Assembly: GCF_044594925.1 (NCBI RefSeq)
Contig: NZ_CP138991.1
Span: 3,348,001-3,412,000, forward strand
Length of the DNA stretch: 64,000 nucleotides
Source of the DNA: Maribacter sp044594925
GTDB taxonomy: Bacteria; Bacteroidota; Bacteroidia; Flavobacteriales; Flavobacteriaceae
Reading direction: 5' to 3'
The position numbers were made by a program, and so were the translations under genes. Below the pieces are notes generated by a model. That model was not told the DNA's origin. It was given only the letters and a program-made list of their open reading frames with translations, and did not search any database. Below, piece by piece: positions 1-8,531 of the stretch (its first letter is position 1; every line of letters starts with the position of its first letter).

Positions 1-1507
1 CAATACCATAACAATCTGGATACCTAATCTGTGGAGCGGAAGAAACTACTATGATTTTTTTTGGAGAAAGGCGATCAAGAATACGAAGTATACTTTTCTT
101 TAATGTAGTACCTCTAACAATGCTATCATCTATGATAACCAGATTATCTCCCTTTTTAACCGATCCATAAGAAATATCGTAAACATGGGCCACTAGGTCA
201 TCTCTACTGTCATCTTGAGTAATAAAGGTTCTTAATTTAGCATCCTTAATAGCAACTTTTTCAATTCTTGGTCTTACCGCTAGTATTTCATGAAGTTCTT
301 CACTGGTAATTTTTGAGCCTATGGTAAGAATTTGCTCCTCTTTCTTTTTGTTCAAATAGTTTTGAGCTTCTTTGACCATGCCAAAGAAGGATGTTTCTGC
401 GGTGTTGGGAATGTAGGAGAACACCGTTTTCTTTATGTCGTTATTGATAGACTTTAGAATCTGGGGAAAAACGAGCTTCCCTAATTCTTTTCGTTCCTGA
501 TAAATTTCTTTATCACTTCCCCTAGAGAAATAGATTCGCTCAAAAGAACAAGCTTTTCGTTCCTTGGGTTCTAATATTTGTTTTATGGCCGTTGTTCCAC
601 TTTTCTTAACTATTATAGCGTGTCCGGGATCTAATTCTTTAACGCTTTCATAGGGTACGTTGAAGACAGTCTGTATTGCGGGGCGCTCAGAGGCCACAAC
701 AACAACTTCGTCATCCTTATAATAGTACGCGGGTCTTATACCCGCGGGATCGCGAAGTACAAAAGCGTCACCGTGACCTAATAAACCTGCCATGGCGTAG
801 CCACCATCAAAATTTTTAGCAGCTCTCCTTAAAATTTTAGAAACTTTTAATCGCTCCGCTATAATGGCGGAAGCTTCTTGTTTTGTATAGCCTTGCTTCT
901 TTATTTCTTTGTAGAGTTTTGCAACGGCATCATCTAAAAAATGACCTATCTTTTCCATTACGGTCACGGTGTCCGCCATTTCTTTAGGATGTTGCCCTAA
1001 CTGTACCAAATTATCGAACAGCTCATGAACATTGGTCATATTAAAATTACCGGCAACGATAAGATTGCGGTGCATCCAATTGTTCTGTCTTAGGAACGGA
1101 TGTACACTTTCTATACTGTTTTTTCCAAAGGTTCCGTAACGTACATGCCCCAGCAACAACTCTCCGATATAGGGGATATTCTTTTTTTGTAAGGCAACAT
1201 TGTTCTCATATTCCGGATGTTCCGTTAGCTCTTTGTTTATACGTTCATTAATTTGAGCAAAGATATCCTGTATGGGTTGCTGCTGGCAAGAACGAACCCT
1301 GCTCATATAGCGTTGCCCTGCATCTACATCTAACTTAATACTGGCAAAACCTGCACCGTCTTGACCGCGATTGTGCTGTTTTTCCATCATGAGATACATT
1401 TTATTTACACCATAAAATGCAGACCCATACTTTTCCTTGTAATATTCAAGGGGCTTAAGTAATCGGATTACAGAGATGCCACACTCGTGCTTAATAGCGT
1501 CACTCAT
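1..1507 (-). CDS. purF: Amidophosphoribosyltransferase-type class II glutamine amidotransferase (3' end missing)
   Basis: Catalyses the first step of purine synthesis, moving glutamine ammonia onto PRPP, in the cytoplasm. The gene runs off the left edge, so about 502 codons are visible and the C-terminus is missing. It opens MSDAIKHECGI, with Cys9 as the likely N-terminal glutaminase nucleophile, followed by RGQDGAGFAS typical of class II amidotransferases. Near residues 455-468 is the PRTase PRPP-binding loop VIIDDSIVRGTT. The long spacing between the two domains matches the large Bacteroidota form (from memory about 630 residues). The ATG at 1507 is preceded by an A-rich stretch, not a Shine-Dalgarno. 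A second purine gene, purN, lies 1.7 kb away in the same direction. Family assignment is firm; I cannot say whether this is the only PurF of the genome. Confidence 0.9.
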   Translation of the reverse strand, partial: MSDAIKHECGISVIRLLKPLEYYKEKYGSAFYGVNKMYLMMEKQHNRGQDGAGFASIKLDVDAGQRYMSRVRSCQQQPIQDIFAQINERINKELTEHPEYENNVALQKKNIPYIGELLLGHVRYGTFGKNSIESVHPFLRQNNWMHRNLIVAGNFNMTNVHELFDNLVQLGQHPKEMADTVTVMEKIGHFLDDAVAKLYKEIKKQGYTKQEASAIIAERLKVSKILRRAAKNFDGGYAMAGLLGHGDAFVLRDPAGIRPAYYYKDDEVVVVASERPAIQTVFNVPYESVKELDPGHAIIVKKSGTTAIKQILEPKERKACSFERIYFSRGSDKEIYQERKELGKLVFPQILKSINNDIKKTVFSYIPNTAETSFFGMVKEAQNYLNKKKEEQILTIGSKITSEELHEILAVRPRIEKVAIKDAKLRTFITQDDSRDDLVAHVYDISYGSVKKGDNLVIIDDSIVRGTTLKKSILRILDRLSPKKIIVVSSAPQIRYPDCYGI

Positions 1508-1521
1508 TACTTTTTCGTATT

Positions 1522-1543
1522 AAAAAAGCCCCAAATATGGGGC
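1522..1543 (-). terminator. Intrinsic terminator between the PfkB kinase gene and purF
   Basis: On the minus strand GCCCC-ATATTT-GGGGC is followed directly by six T. It fills most of the 42-bp gap between the kinase stop and the purF start, and its T-run ends about 15 nt before the purF ATG. It should stop or attenuate read-through from the kinase gene into purF. Confidence 0.7.
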
Positions 1544-1549
1544 GTGGGG

Positions 1550-2476
1550 TTATTGTAATTCAATGTCAAACTGTGTTAATGCCTTAAATTGATGCAATCT
1601 TTTATTGACTTCCTTTTTATCCAAATCTATCATTCGTTCCGTTCCAAATCGTTCCACAGAAAATGATGCCAGATTAGAGCCATGGATTACTGCGTTCTTC
1701 ATATTTTCAAAAGAAGTATCATTCGTAGCGGCTAGATATCCTGAGAAACCACCTGCAAAGGTATCACCTGCACCTGTTGGGTCAAAAACTTCTTCAAGAG
1801 GCAAAGCAGGGGCAAAGAAAACTTGGTCTTGGTGAAATAATAGCGCACCGTGTTCTCCTTTTTTGATAACTACATATTTAGGTCCCATACCATATATCTT
1901 GTGCGCTGCCTTTACCAGGGAATATTCTCCAGTTAGCTGTCTGGCCTCCTCATCGTTTATGGTAAGCACGTCTATATGCTTAATGGTTTCCAATAATTCT
2001 GGCAATGCATTATCCATCCAAAAATTCATCGTGTCTAGAATGATGAGTTTTGGTCGTTTTTCCATTTGGTTAATTACACGGAGTTGTACGCTGGGGTGCA
2101 GGTTGCCCAACATCACTACATCCGCATGGGTATAGTCAACAGGGACGACAGGATTAAAATCGGCCAGAGTATTTAACTCTGTTACTAAAGTATCTCTAGA
2201 ATTTAAGTCGTTATGGTATTTCCCTTTCCAGTAGAATGTTTTGCCTCCTTTAACTATTTCTAAGCCATCCAGATTAATACTCTTATTAGAAAGTAGGTCC
2301 AAATATTTCTTTGGCATATCATCACCCACAATAGATACAATTGCGGCGTCTACATTAAATTGCGAAGCTGCCAGCCCAATAAATGTAGCTGCACCACCGA
2401 GAATTTTATCCGTTTTGCCAAAAGGGGTTTCAATTTCATCAAAAGCAACAGTTCCTACGATAACAAGTTTACCCAT
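1550..2476 (-). CDS. PfkB-family carbohydrate/nucleoside kinase
   Basis: ATP-dependent sugar or nucleoside kinase of the ribokinase fold, 308 residues, cytoplasmic. The C-terminal PfkB signature DPTGAGDTFAGG supplies the catalytic Asp and anion hole, and an N-terminal GGAATF element matches the family substrate lid region. The ATG at 2476 is chosen because a -7 promoter box ends 23 nt upstream and the reading frame before it (to 2509) has only a non-ATG start that would overlap that promoter. The substrate cannot be read from the sequence; members in Flavobacteriaceae are often annotated only as sugar kinase. It lies upstream of purF in the same direction but is separated from it by a terminator, so a link to purine metabolism is possible but unproven. 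Confidence 0.85.
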   Translation of the reverse strand: MGKLVIVGTVAFDEIETPFGKTDKILGGAATFIGLAASQFNVDAAIVSIVGDDMPKKYLDLLSNKSINLDGLEIVKGGKTFYWKGKYHNDLNSRDTLVTELNTLADFNPVVPVDYTHADVVMLGNLHPSVQLRVINQMEKRPKLIILDTMNFWMDNALPELLETIKHIDVLTINDEEARQLTGEYSLVKAAHKIYGMGPKYVVIKKGEHGALLFHQDQVFFAPALPLEEVFDPTGAGDTFAGGFSGYLAATNDTSFENMKNAVIHGSNLASFSVERFGTERMIDLDKKEVNKRLHQFKALTQFDIELQ

Positions 2477-2498
2477 TTTGTCGATTAAAATTAAGCTG

Positions 2499-2506
2499 CA
2501 AATATA
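2499..2506 (-). promoter_or_regulatory. Bacteroidota -7 box of the PfkB kinase gene
   Basis: The minus strand reads TATATTTG, an exact match to TAnnTTTG, 22 nt before the chosen ATG. No clear TTG -33 element is seen at the usual spacing (a GTTT lies 20 nt upstream). The position argues for the start at 2476. Confidence 0.5.
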
Positions 2507-2589
2507 CAATTTTGAACCGCTATTTTAAACTTGGTTAAGCGTGTAATTTGGAATAGTTATTAAGAAGTTCTTGGTAAGAAAGTAATTCA

Positions 2590-3225
2590 TTACTTCCTCC
2601 CAAAATCGGCAGGTATTTCTCCCCAAGCCTTGGTTTCCCATTTTATGATAGGGGTATTGTATTGGTTTTTTTTGAGCCAATTTACCGCTCTATTGACCAA
2701 ATGGAACATCTCTTTATTCTTTTCGTTCTCCGTCAACTTGGTATTACATTTCTTTTTACGTACCCAACTCATGGCAGTCCTAGAATCCGTATAGATAATA
2801 CGGTCACTACCGCGCTCCTTTAAAAAGGCAAGCCCGTGAACAAGTGCTAAAAATTCACCAATGTTATTAGTTCCTTGCGGAAATGGTCCTTGTTTAAATA
2901 ATTTTTTTCCGGTTTTAGTATCCACACCTTGGTATTCCATAATACCGGGATTTCCGCTAGAAGCGGCATCAACGGATATAGAATGGTAATTGGGCTGGCC
3001 AATTTTCAGTAATTCTGATGGTGATAAAGTGGCTTCCCCTTTTTTCTTTCCTTTAAAATCTTCATAATTACCGTTAAAGGCTTTTTGGGCAAGGGCAAAA
3101 GTGGCAAAGGATTTATATTCGGCACCTTTATAACCTTCAATAGCTTTCTTGCAGTCTGCCCAGGTTTTGTGGATGCCGGGCTGCTTTCCTTTCCAAACAA
3201 CATAAAACTTGTTCTTTTTTGCCAT
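2590..3225 (-). CDS. rnhA: Ribonuclease H1 with N-terminal viroplasmin (hybrid-binding) domain
   Basis: Cleaves the RNA strand of RNA-DNA hybrids. The 211-residue protein begins with a Caulimovirus-VI/viroplasmin domain (about residues 4-50, FYVVWKGKQPGIHKTWADC), then a Lys-rich linker, then an RNase HI domain. Catalytic acids are visible as VDAASSGNPG (Asp), NNIGEFLALVHGL (Glu) and IIYTDSRTAMSWV (Asp). It follows purN directly: the purN stop and this ATG share one base (TAATG), so the two are translationally coupled. The domain order is the common eukaryote-like form found in Bacteroidota. Confidence 0.92.
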   Translation of the reverse strand: MAKKNKFYVVWKGKQPGIHKTWADCKKAIEGYKGAEYKSFATFALAQKAFNGNYEDFKGKKKGEATLSPSELLKIGQPNYHSISVDAASSGNPGIMEYQGVDTKTGKKLFKQGPFPQGTNNIGEFLALVHGLAFLKERGSDRIIYTDSRTAMSWVRKKKCNTKLTENEKNKEMFHLVNRAVNWLKKNQYNTPIIKWETKAWGEIPADFGRK

Positions 3226-3800
3226 TAGGAGTTAGCTAAAAGTTCTTCAATTACTTTAGGAAAGTGCTCATACTCTAATTCGTGAATCTTACTGGCTATT
3301 TCCTCAGGGGTATCTTCTGGAGAAACCGTTGTTTTAGCTTGTTTAATTATAGCGCCTTCATCATAATTGGCATTTACATAATGTATAGTTATGCCGGTCT
3401 CTTTCTCCTTATTTTCTTTCACCGCCCTGTGTACGTTCATTCCGTACATACCTTTGCCTCCGTATTTAGGTAACAGTGCTGGGTGAATATTAATTATTTT
3501 ATTAGGGAAGGCATCAATGAGGTTTTGGGGTATTTTCCAAAGAAAACCGGCAAGGACAATTAAGTCTGGTTTCATGGAAAGTAATATGTTTAGTACACAA
3601 TCGCTATTGGTGAAGGCATGTTTATTGAAACATAAGGCATTAATATGCAATCTATTACACCTGTCAATGACTTTGGCATCCCTTTTGTTAGTTAGTACAG
3701 CGGTGACCGTAATAGGACTCTTATCACTAAAATAGTTTACAATGTTCTCAACATTAGAACCAGAACCGGATGCAAAAAGAACCATTCGTTTAGTGTTCAA
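3225..3800 (-). CDS. purN: Phosphoribosylglycinamide formyltransferase (GART)
   Basis: Transfers the formyl group of 10-formyl-THF to GAR, the third step of purine synthesis. The 191-residue length fits PurN. The N-terminal FASGSGSNVENI is the phosphate-binding loop, INIHPALLPKYGG carries the catalytic Asn and His, and NANYDEGAII carries the catalytic Asp. It overlaps rnhA by one base, which suggests one transcript. It is divergent from acpP, with a 296-bp intergenic stretch between them in which I see only the acpP promoter box. Confidence 0.95.
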   Translation of the reverse strand: MNTKRMVLFASGSGSNVENIVNYFSDKSPITVTAVLTNKRDAKVIDRCNRLHINALCFNKHAFTNSDCVLNILLSMKPDLIVLAGFLWKIPQNLIDAFPNKIINIHPALLPKYGGKGMYGMNVHRAVKENKEKETGITIHYVNANYDEGAIIKQAKTTVSPEDTPEEIASKIHELEYEHFPKVIEELLANS

Positions 3801-4055
3801 AAGAAATAGATTTTAAGTTTAGTAGTACCATTTACCTCCCAAAAGAAAGTAAGGCAAAAATAATATAAACTAGAGACACCTGCCCGGCGGTAGGGAAGGA
3901 ATTAAACAACAGGCAAAGGTTTGCAATAAAATAACAAGTAAAAACCTTGTGGCGTAAAGTCTTAATTTTAGTTTGAAAAGACGCTTGGATGTGCATAATT
4001 TTCTTAAATTACAGCACATTTTAACGACAATTAGTGTTATTCAACCAAAGTTTTT

Positions 4056-4063
4056 TATTTTTG
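4056..4063 (+). promoter_or_regulatory. Bacteroidota -7 box of acpP
   Basis: TATTTTTG matches TAnnTTTG and lies 33 bp before the acpP ATG, with an AT-rich leader. No good TTG -33 element stands at 19-21 bp, so this rests on the -7 box and its position in a divergent intergenic region. Confidence 0.5.
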
Positions 4064-4096
4064 CCATCAATTTAAATTTTTAAAACCAATATTATT

Positions 4097-4330
4097 ATGT
4101 CAGACATTGCATCAAGAGTTAAAGCTATCATCGTTGATAAATTAGGAGTTGATGAAAACGAAGTGGTAACAGAAGCTAGCTTTACTAACGATTTAGGGGC
4201 AGATTCATTGGACACAGTAGAGTTGATTATGGAATTCGAAAAGGAATTCGATATTCAAATCCCTGATGATCAAGCCGAGAATATCGCAACAGTTGGCCAA
4301 GCCATTAGCTATATAGAAGAAGCAAAGTAA
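4097..4330 (+). CDS. acpP: Acyl carrier protein
   Basis: Carries growing acyl chains as thioesters during fatty acid synthesis. It is 77 residues, highly acidic, with the invariant DLGADSLDTVELI motif; Ser37 in DSL takes the 4'-phosphopantetheine arm. It has a promoter box close upstream and a strong terminator-like hairpin between its stop and fabF, which would let it be made in excess over the ketosynthase. The acpP-fabF-rnc order is the conserved bacterial arrangement. Confidence 0.98.
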   Translation: MSDIASRVKAIIVDKLGVDENEVVTEASFTNDLGADSLDTVELIMEFEKEFDIQIPDDQAENIATVGQAISYIEEAK

Positions 4331-4356
4331 TTTGATGATTTCTTAAATAGATTTCA

Positions 4357-4398
4357 AATTATCCATGTGGTAAATGCTCCGCATGGATAATTTTTTTT
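4357..4398 (+). terminator. Intrinsic terminator/attenuator between acpP and fabF
   Basis: An 11-bp perfect stem (AATTATCCATG 4357-4367 with CATGGATAATT 4382-4392), extendable by three inner pairs, is followed by a run of T to 4398. fabF starts 40 bp later without an obvious new promoter, so partial read-through is the likely way fabF is transcribed. Confidence 0.75.
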
Positions 4399-4438
4399 AA
4401 TTTACATTCGGTTTATATCTAAACGAAAAATAAGTTCA

Positions 4439-5689
4439 ATGCAATTAAAGCGAGTTGTGGTTACCGGGTTAGGGGCACTTACCCCTATTGGTAACAATAT
4501 TGAGGAATATTGGGACGGTCTAATAAATGGAAAAAGTGGCTCAGCACCGATTACATACTACGATACAGAAAAATTCAAGGTAAAATTCGCCTGCGAACTA
4601 AAAAACTACAAAACAGAAGATTATTTTGAGCGTAAAGAAGGTCGTAAACTGGATAGGTTCGCGCAATACGCCTTAGTTTCTTCTGATGAAGCAATTTTGG
4701 ATTCCAAATTAGATTTGGACAAAGTGGATAAATTTCGTGTGGGAGTTATCTGGGGTGCCGGTATAGGTGGCCTGGAAACTTTTCAGAACGAGGTCATGAA
4801 TTTTGCCGAAGGTGACGGAACCCCACGTTTTAATCCTTTCTTTATACCTAAAATGATAGCGGATATTGCCCCGGGCAATATCTCCATTAAACACGGGTTT
4901 ATGGGCCCTAATTATACAACGGTATCCGCTTGTGCATCATCTGCAAATGCCATGATCGATGCGCTGAACTATATTAGGTTAGGACATTGCGATGTTGTGG
5001 TTACTGGCGGTAGTGAAGCTGCAGTTACCATTGCAGGCATGGGTGGTTTTGGAGCAATGCACGCACTTTCTACAAGGAACGATAGTCCGGAAACAGCTTC
5101 TAGGCCCTTTGACGGAACCAGGGATGGTTTTGTTCTAGGAGAAGGTGCCGGAGCTTTGATATTGGAAGAATATGAGCACGCAAAAGCACGCGGCGCAAAA
5201 ATATATGCTGAGGTTTCTGGTGGCGGACTTTCAAGTGATGCCTATCATATGACAGCACCGCATCCAGATGGGATTGGTGTCGTAAGGGTCATGCAAAACT
5301 GTCTTAAAGATGCAGGTATCGCTTTGGAAGAAGTAGATGCCATTAATACACATGGTACTTCCACACCTTTAGGAGATGTTGCCGAATTAAAAGCCATATC
5401 AGAAGTTTTCGGAGAACATGCCAAGAATATTAATATTAATTCTACAAAATCAATGACGGGTCATTTGCTCGGTGCAGCTGGTGCTATAGAAGCCATCGCC
5501 AGTATTCTGGCTATGGAGCATGGTATTGTGCCACCGACCATAAACCATACGACTGTAGATGAAAACATAGACCCTAGTTTAAACTTAACATTGAATAAGG
5601 CTCAAAAGAGGGATGTTAAGGTAGCTATGAGCAACACCTTCGGTTTTGGAGGACATAATGCTTGTGTAGTTTTCAAAAAAATAAGTTAA
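4439..5689 (+). CDS. fabF: Beta-ketoacyl-ACP synthase II
   Basis: Condenses malonyl-ACP with acyl-ACP to extend fatty acids. The 416 residues show the thiolase-fold catalytic triad: Cys165 in TVSACASSANA, His305 in NTHGTSTPLGD and His342 in MTGHLLGAAGA. The C-terminal FGFGGHNACVVF is the family glycine-rich end. It lies downstream of acpP and 13 bp before rnc. Its end runs into a second terminator-like hairpin that sits inside the start of rnc. Confidence 0.97.
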   Translation: MQLKRVVVTGLGALTPIGNNIEEYWDGLINGKSGSAPITYYDTEKFKVKFACELKNYKTEDYFERKEGRKLDRFAQYALVSSDEAILDSKLDLDKVDKFRVGVIWGAGIGGLETFQNEVMNFAEGDGTPRFNPFFIPKMIADIAPGNISIKHGFMGPNYTTVSACASSANAMIDALNYIRLGHCDVVVTGGSEAAVTIAGMGGFGAMHALSTRNDSPETASRPFDGTRDGFVLGEGAGALILEEYEHAKARGAKIYAEVSGGGLSSDAYHMTAPHPDGIGVVRVMQNCLKDAGIALEEVDAINTHGTSTPLGDVAELKAISEVFGEHAKNININSTKSMTGHLLGAAGAIEAIASILAMEHGIVPPTINHTTVDENIDPSLNLTLNKAQKRDVKVAMSNTFGFGGHNACVVFKKIS

Positions 5690-5702
5690 TACAAAGCACT
5701 GT

Positions 5703-6440
5703 ATGACTTTCCCTAAAAATCTTTTCAATTCCCATCCGAAAGCGGATGGGGATTTTTTTTTAGGGATAAAGAGAATATTAGGATTTAAACCGAAAAACAT
5801 TCAGTATTACAAAAAGGCCTTTCTTCATCGGTCTATGAATAAAAAGGATGAGAAGGGCAATGCAATGAATTATGAGCGTCTAGAGTTTTTAGGCGATTCC
5901 ATGCTGGGCACAATCATTTCTAAGCACCTGTATACTGAAGTCCCTGATGGAGATGAGGGGTACCTCACCAAAATGCGTTCTAAAATTGTAAGTAGGGAAC
6001 ATTTGAACGAATTAGGAAAGGATTTGCAGCTTATAAAGTATGTAGAGAGTAGAATTCCTAAAACCCATTTTGGGGAGAACATACATGGAAATGTTTTTGA
6101 AGCACTTGTTGGGGCTATCTATTTGGATAGAGGGTACGTCTACTGTGAGAAGTTTATAGATAAACGTGTCATTCAACCTTATGTGGACATTGAACAGCTA
6201 GAAGGTCGTGTGATCAGTTACAAGAGTCTTATTATAGAATGGTGTCAAAAGAAAAAGAAAACATTTAATTATAATGTTTATGAGGATACCGGAAACGATT
6301 CTCTAAAGCACTTCGCGGTTAAACTGTCCATTGGTGGTAATGTTATTGCCAAAGCCAGAGCAACTTCCAAAAAGAAAGCTGAAGAAAGAGCCTCCAAAAG
6401 AGCCTTTTTTGCACTTCAAGATAAAATGGAACAACTCTAG
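5703..6440 (+). CDS. rnc: Ribonuclease III
   Basis: Double-strand-specific endoribonuclease for rRNA and mRNA processing. The 245-residue protein has the RNase III signature YERLEFLGDS (metal-binding Glu61 and Asp65), the second acidic motif VFEALVGAIYLD, and a C-terminal dsRNA-binding domain ending KARATSKKKAEERASKRA. The start at 5703 is kept because the following helix (ILGFKPKNIQYYKKAFLHRS) belongs to the fold and no other ATG precedes it; the next ATG at 5835 would delete it. As a result a perfect terminator-like hairpin with a nine-T run (5731-5761) lies within codons 10-20, encoding roughly SHPKADGDFF. Confidence 0.95.
   Translation: MTFPKNLFNSHPKADGDFFLGIKRILGFKPKNIQYYKKAFLHRSMNKKDEKGNAMNYERLEFLGDSMLGTIISKHLYTEVPDGDEGYLTKMRSKIVSREHLNELGKDLQLIKYVESRIPKTHFGENIHGNVFEALVGAIYLDRGYVYCEKFIDKRVIQPYVDIEQLEGRVISYKSLIIEWCQKKKKTFNYNVYEDTGNDSLKHFAVKLSIGGNVIAKARATSKKKAEERASKRAFFALQDKMEQL
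5727..5761 (+). promoter_or_regulatory. Terminator-like hairpin inside the rnc 5' coding region
   Basis: CCCATCCG (5731-5738), loop AAAG, CGGATGGG (5743-5750) form a perfect 8-bp GC-rich stem, extendable outward by four pairs including one G-T, then nine T (5753-5761). It has every feature of a Rho-independent terminator yet starts 28 bp inside rnc. It may end fabF transcripts, limit rnc expression, or be a cleavage site for RNase III itself, as the leader of E. coli rnc is. Confidence 0.7.
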
Positions 6441-6528
6441 TTATAAATACAACAAAGCGATAACGTTATCGTAACTTTCTTCACCTCTTAAACCTATTTC
6501 CTTTTTAGGCTTTAAACTGTATTAGTCC

Positions 6529-6536
6529 TATATTTG
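6529..6536 (+). promoter_or_regulatory. Bacteroidota -7 box before the IPExxxVDY gene
   Basis: TATATTTG is an exact TAnnTTTG match 16 bp before the ATG at 6552, giving a leader of only about ten bases. It excludes the upstream TTG codon at 6534 as the true start. Confidence 0.5.
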
Positions 6537-6551
6537 CGGTTTTGTGCGTAT

Positions 6552-7016
6552 ATGACAGCAATACACAAAATTGACGATGATTTTTATGATGATTCCTTTC
6601 TGTTAATTGCAATGCATAGCACCATTGCAGACTATGCCATAGCGTACGAATTGAATGCAACGCTCAAGGCAAATTTCAAAAGAACAAAAAAGGATTTTGA
6701 TTTAGCTGAAAATAGTATTTTCCCTTGTTACGAATGGCAAGATACATTTCATGACCGGTATTGGGTACTAGTAGCAAACCATAGCATAGAACAAGAACTA
6801 CTGGCAAATAATGATCTGTTTCAAAACGAAGCTACTTATAATGTGCCAAGACTGGTTCCAGAACTAAAGGATGTAGATTATTTTTTGAAGATGGAAGAAG
6901 ATGAGATGCAGGGAAGTGACGCAATTATTAAAAATATACTTACAATGCCAAAAGTGATGGCGGCATACGAAGTAGACATTGACAAACTAAAGTCTAAGAA
7001 CAATTTAATATTTTAA
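6552..7016 (+). CDS. IPExxxVDY family protein
   Basis: A 154-residue cytoplasmic protein of unknown function named for a short motif, present here as VPELKDVDYFLK near residue 105 (Val replaces the Ile). The N-terminus is HKIDDDFYDDSFLLIAMHS and the middle is rich in aromatic and acidic residues. There is no signal peptide or membrane segment. It sits two bases before pyk, an arrangement that I recall as usual for Flavobacteriaceae, so it is probably co-transcribed with pyruvate kinase. Function is not known; do not read the pyk neighbourhood as proof of a role in glycolysis. Confidence 0.8.
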   Translation: MTAIHKIDDDFYDDSFLLIAMHSTIADYAIAYELNATLKANFKRTKKDFDLAENSIFPCYEWQDTFHDRYWVLVANHSIEQELLANNDLFQNEATYNVPRLVPELKDVDYFLKMEEDEMQGSDAIIKNILTMPKVMAAYEVDIDKLKSKNNLIF

Positions 7017-7018
7017 GA

Positions 7019-8461
7019 ATGCCAACTAAGAAAAAGACAAAGGTAGTAGCCACCTTAGGGCCGGCTACAAGCAAGAAAGATGTGCTAAGAGATATGATTT
7101 TGGCGGGAGTAGATGTCTTTAGAATTAATTTCTCCCATGCTGATTATGAAGATGTAAAACAACGCGTTACCATGATTCGTGAACTAAACGAAGAATTGGA
7201 GACCAATGTTTCTATTTTAGGAGATTTACAGGGACCTAAACTTCGAGTAGGAGTAATGGCCGGTGAAGTGGTTGTAAGCCCTGGGGATGAATTAACCTTT
7301 GTTACAGGAGAACCATTCGAGGGAACCGCCGAGAGGGTATATATGAACTATAAGGAATTCCCGAGGGATGTTAAGGCCGGTGAGCGAATATTACTAGATG
7401 ATGGTAAACTTATGTTCGAGGTAGTAGCTACCAATGGCGAAACCGAGGTAAAAGCCAAAGTAATCCAAGGTGGACCTCTAAAATCTAAAAAGGGTGTAAA
7501 CCTGCCAAATACTAATATTTCCTTACCCGCTCTTACCGAAAAAGATGTGAAAGATGCAGAGTTTGCTATTTCTTTAGAAGTTGACTGGATAGCACTTTCC
7601 TTTGTAAGGTTTAGTCAAGATTTAATAGACCTACAGAATATTATTCAAAAGCACTCGGAACATAAAATTCCGATCATAGCTAAAATAGAAAAGCCAGAGG
7701 CAGTAGAGAACATAGACAAGATCGTTGCCTATTGTGACGGACTAATGGTAGCTAGGGGAGATCTTGGTGTAGAAGTGCCAGCACACGAGGTTCCATTAAT
7801 TCAAAAACAATTGGTGCTTAGGGCCAAAAAGGCAAGGATTCCTGTAATTATCGCAACACAGATGATGGAAACCATGATTACTAGCCTTACGCCAACAAGG
7901 GCAGAGGTAAATGATGTGGCAAACTCTGTTATGGATGGTGCAGATGCAGTAATGCTATCTGGAGAAACTTCTGTGGGGAACTATCCGGTACAGGTAATTG
8001 AGAAAATGGCCAGTATTCTGAAAAGTGTGGAAGCATCGGACCTTATTCATGTACCACATGACCCACCTCATATTAGAACCAATAGATACATTACAAAATC
8101 GGTCTGTTATCATGCCGCACTAATGGCAAATGAAATAAAGGCGAAAGCAATATCAACTTTGACCAATAGTGGATATACAGCCTTTCAAATTTCGGCATGG
8201 AGACCTAGCGCCCATATTTTAGTATTTACTTCAAATAAAAGAATACTTACACAACTTAATCTTTTATGGGGTGTGAAAGCTTTTTATTATGATAAATATG
8301 TTTCCACTGATGAAACTATTGAAGATGTAAATGGTATAGCTTGTAAAAAAGGATTTTTAGAAGTGGGAGATATGCTTATAAGTTTGGCCGCAATGCCAAT
8401 TAAAGCAAAAGGTATGGTTAATACACTTCGTGTAACAGAAATAGAAAGCTGTAATTTCTAA
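7019..8461 (+). CDS. pyk: Pyruvate kinase
   Basis: Makes pyruvate and ATP from phosphoenolpyruvate and ADP, the last step of glycolysis. Length 480 residues is normal for type II bacterial enzymes. Motifs in order: KVVATLGPATS and FRINFSHADYED (N-terminal barrel), a lid domain (about 75-170), the signature IIAKIEKPEAVENID with the active-site Lys, MVARGDLGVEVP, and ATQMMETMITSLTPTRAEV. The C-terminal regulatory domain is present. It follows the IPExxxVDY gene by two bases and ends at a strong bidirectional terminator. Confidence 0.97.
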   Translation: MPTKKKTKVVATLGPATSKKDVLRDMILAGVDVFRINFSHADYEDVKQRVTMIRELNEELETNVSILGDLQGPKLRVGVMAGEVVVSPGDELTFVTGEPFEGTAERVYMNYKEFPRDVKAGERILLDDGKLMFEVVATNGETEVKAKVIQGGPLKSKKGVNLPNTNISLPALTEKDVKDAEFAISLEVDWIALSFVRFSQDLIDLQNIIQKHSEHKIPIIAKIEKPEAVENIDKIVAYCDGLMVARGDLGVEVPAHEVPLIQKQLVLRAKKARIPVIIATQMMETMITSLTPTRAEVNDVANSVMDGADAVMLSGETSVGNYPVQVIEKMASILKSVEASDLIHVPHDPPHIRTNRYITKSVCYHAALMANEIKAKAISTLTNSGYTAFQISAWRPSAHILVFTSNKRILTQLNLLWGVKAFYYDKYVSTDETIEDVNGIACKKGFLEVGDMLISLAAMPIKAKGMVNTLRVTEIESCNF

Positions 8462-8477
8462 AGAAAAATATAGTGTA

Positions 8478-8519
8478 AAAACAAAGCCCCGTTTATTAAC
8501 TAACGGGGCTTTGTTTTTT
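8478..8519. terminator. Bidirectional terminator between pyk and the PAS gene
   Basis: A 16-bp perfect inverted repeat (8478-8493 with 8502-8517) with an eight-base loop, GCCCCG core, T-run on the plus side and A-run on the other. It serves the convergent genes on both sides. Confidence 0.9.
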
Positions 8520-8531
8520 AGTTGTTGAAGC

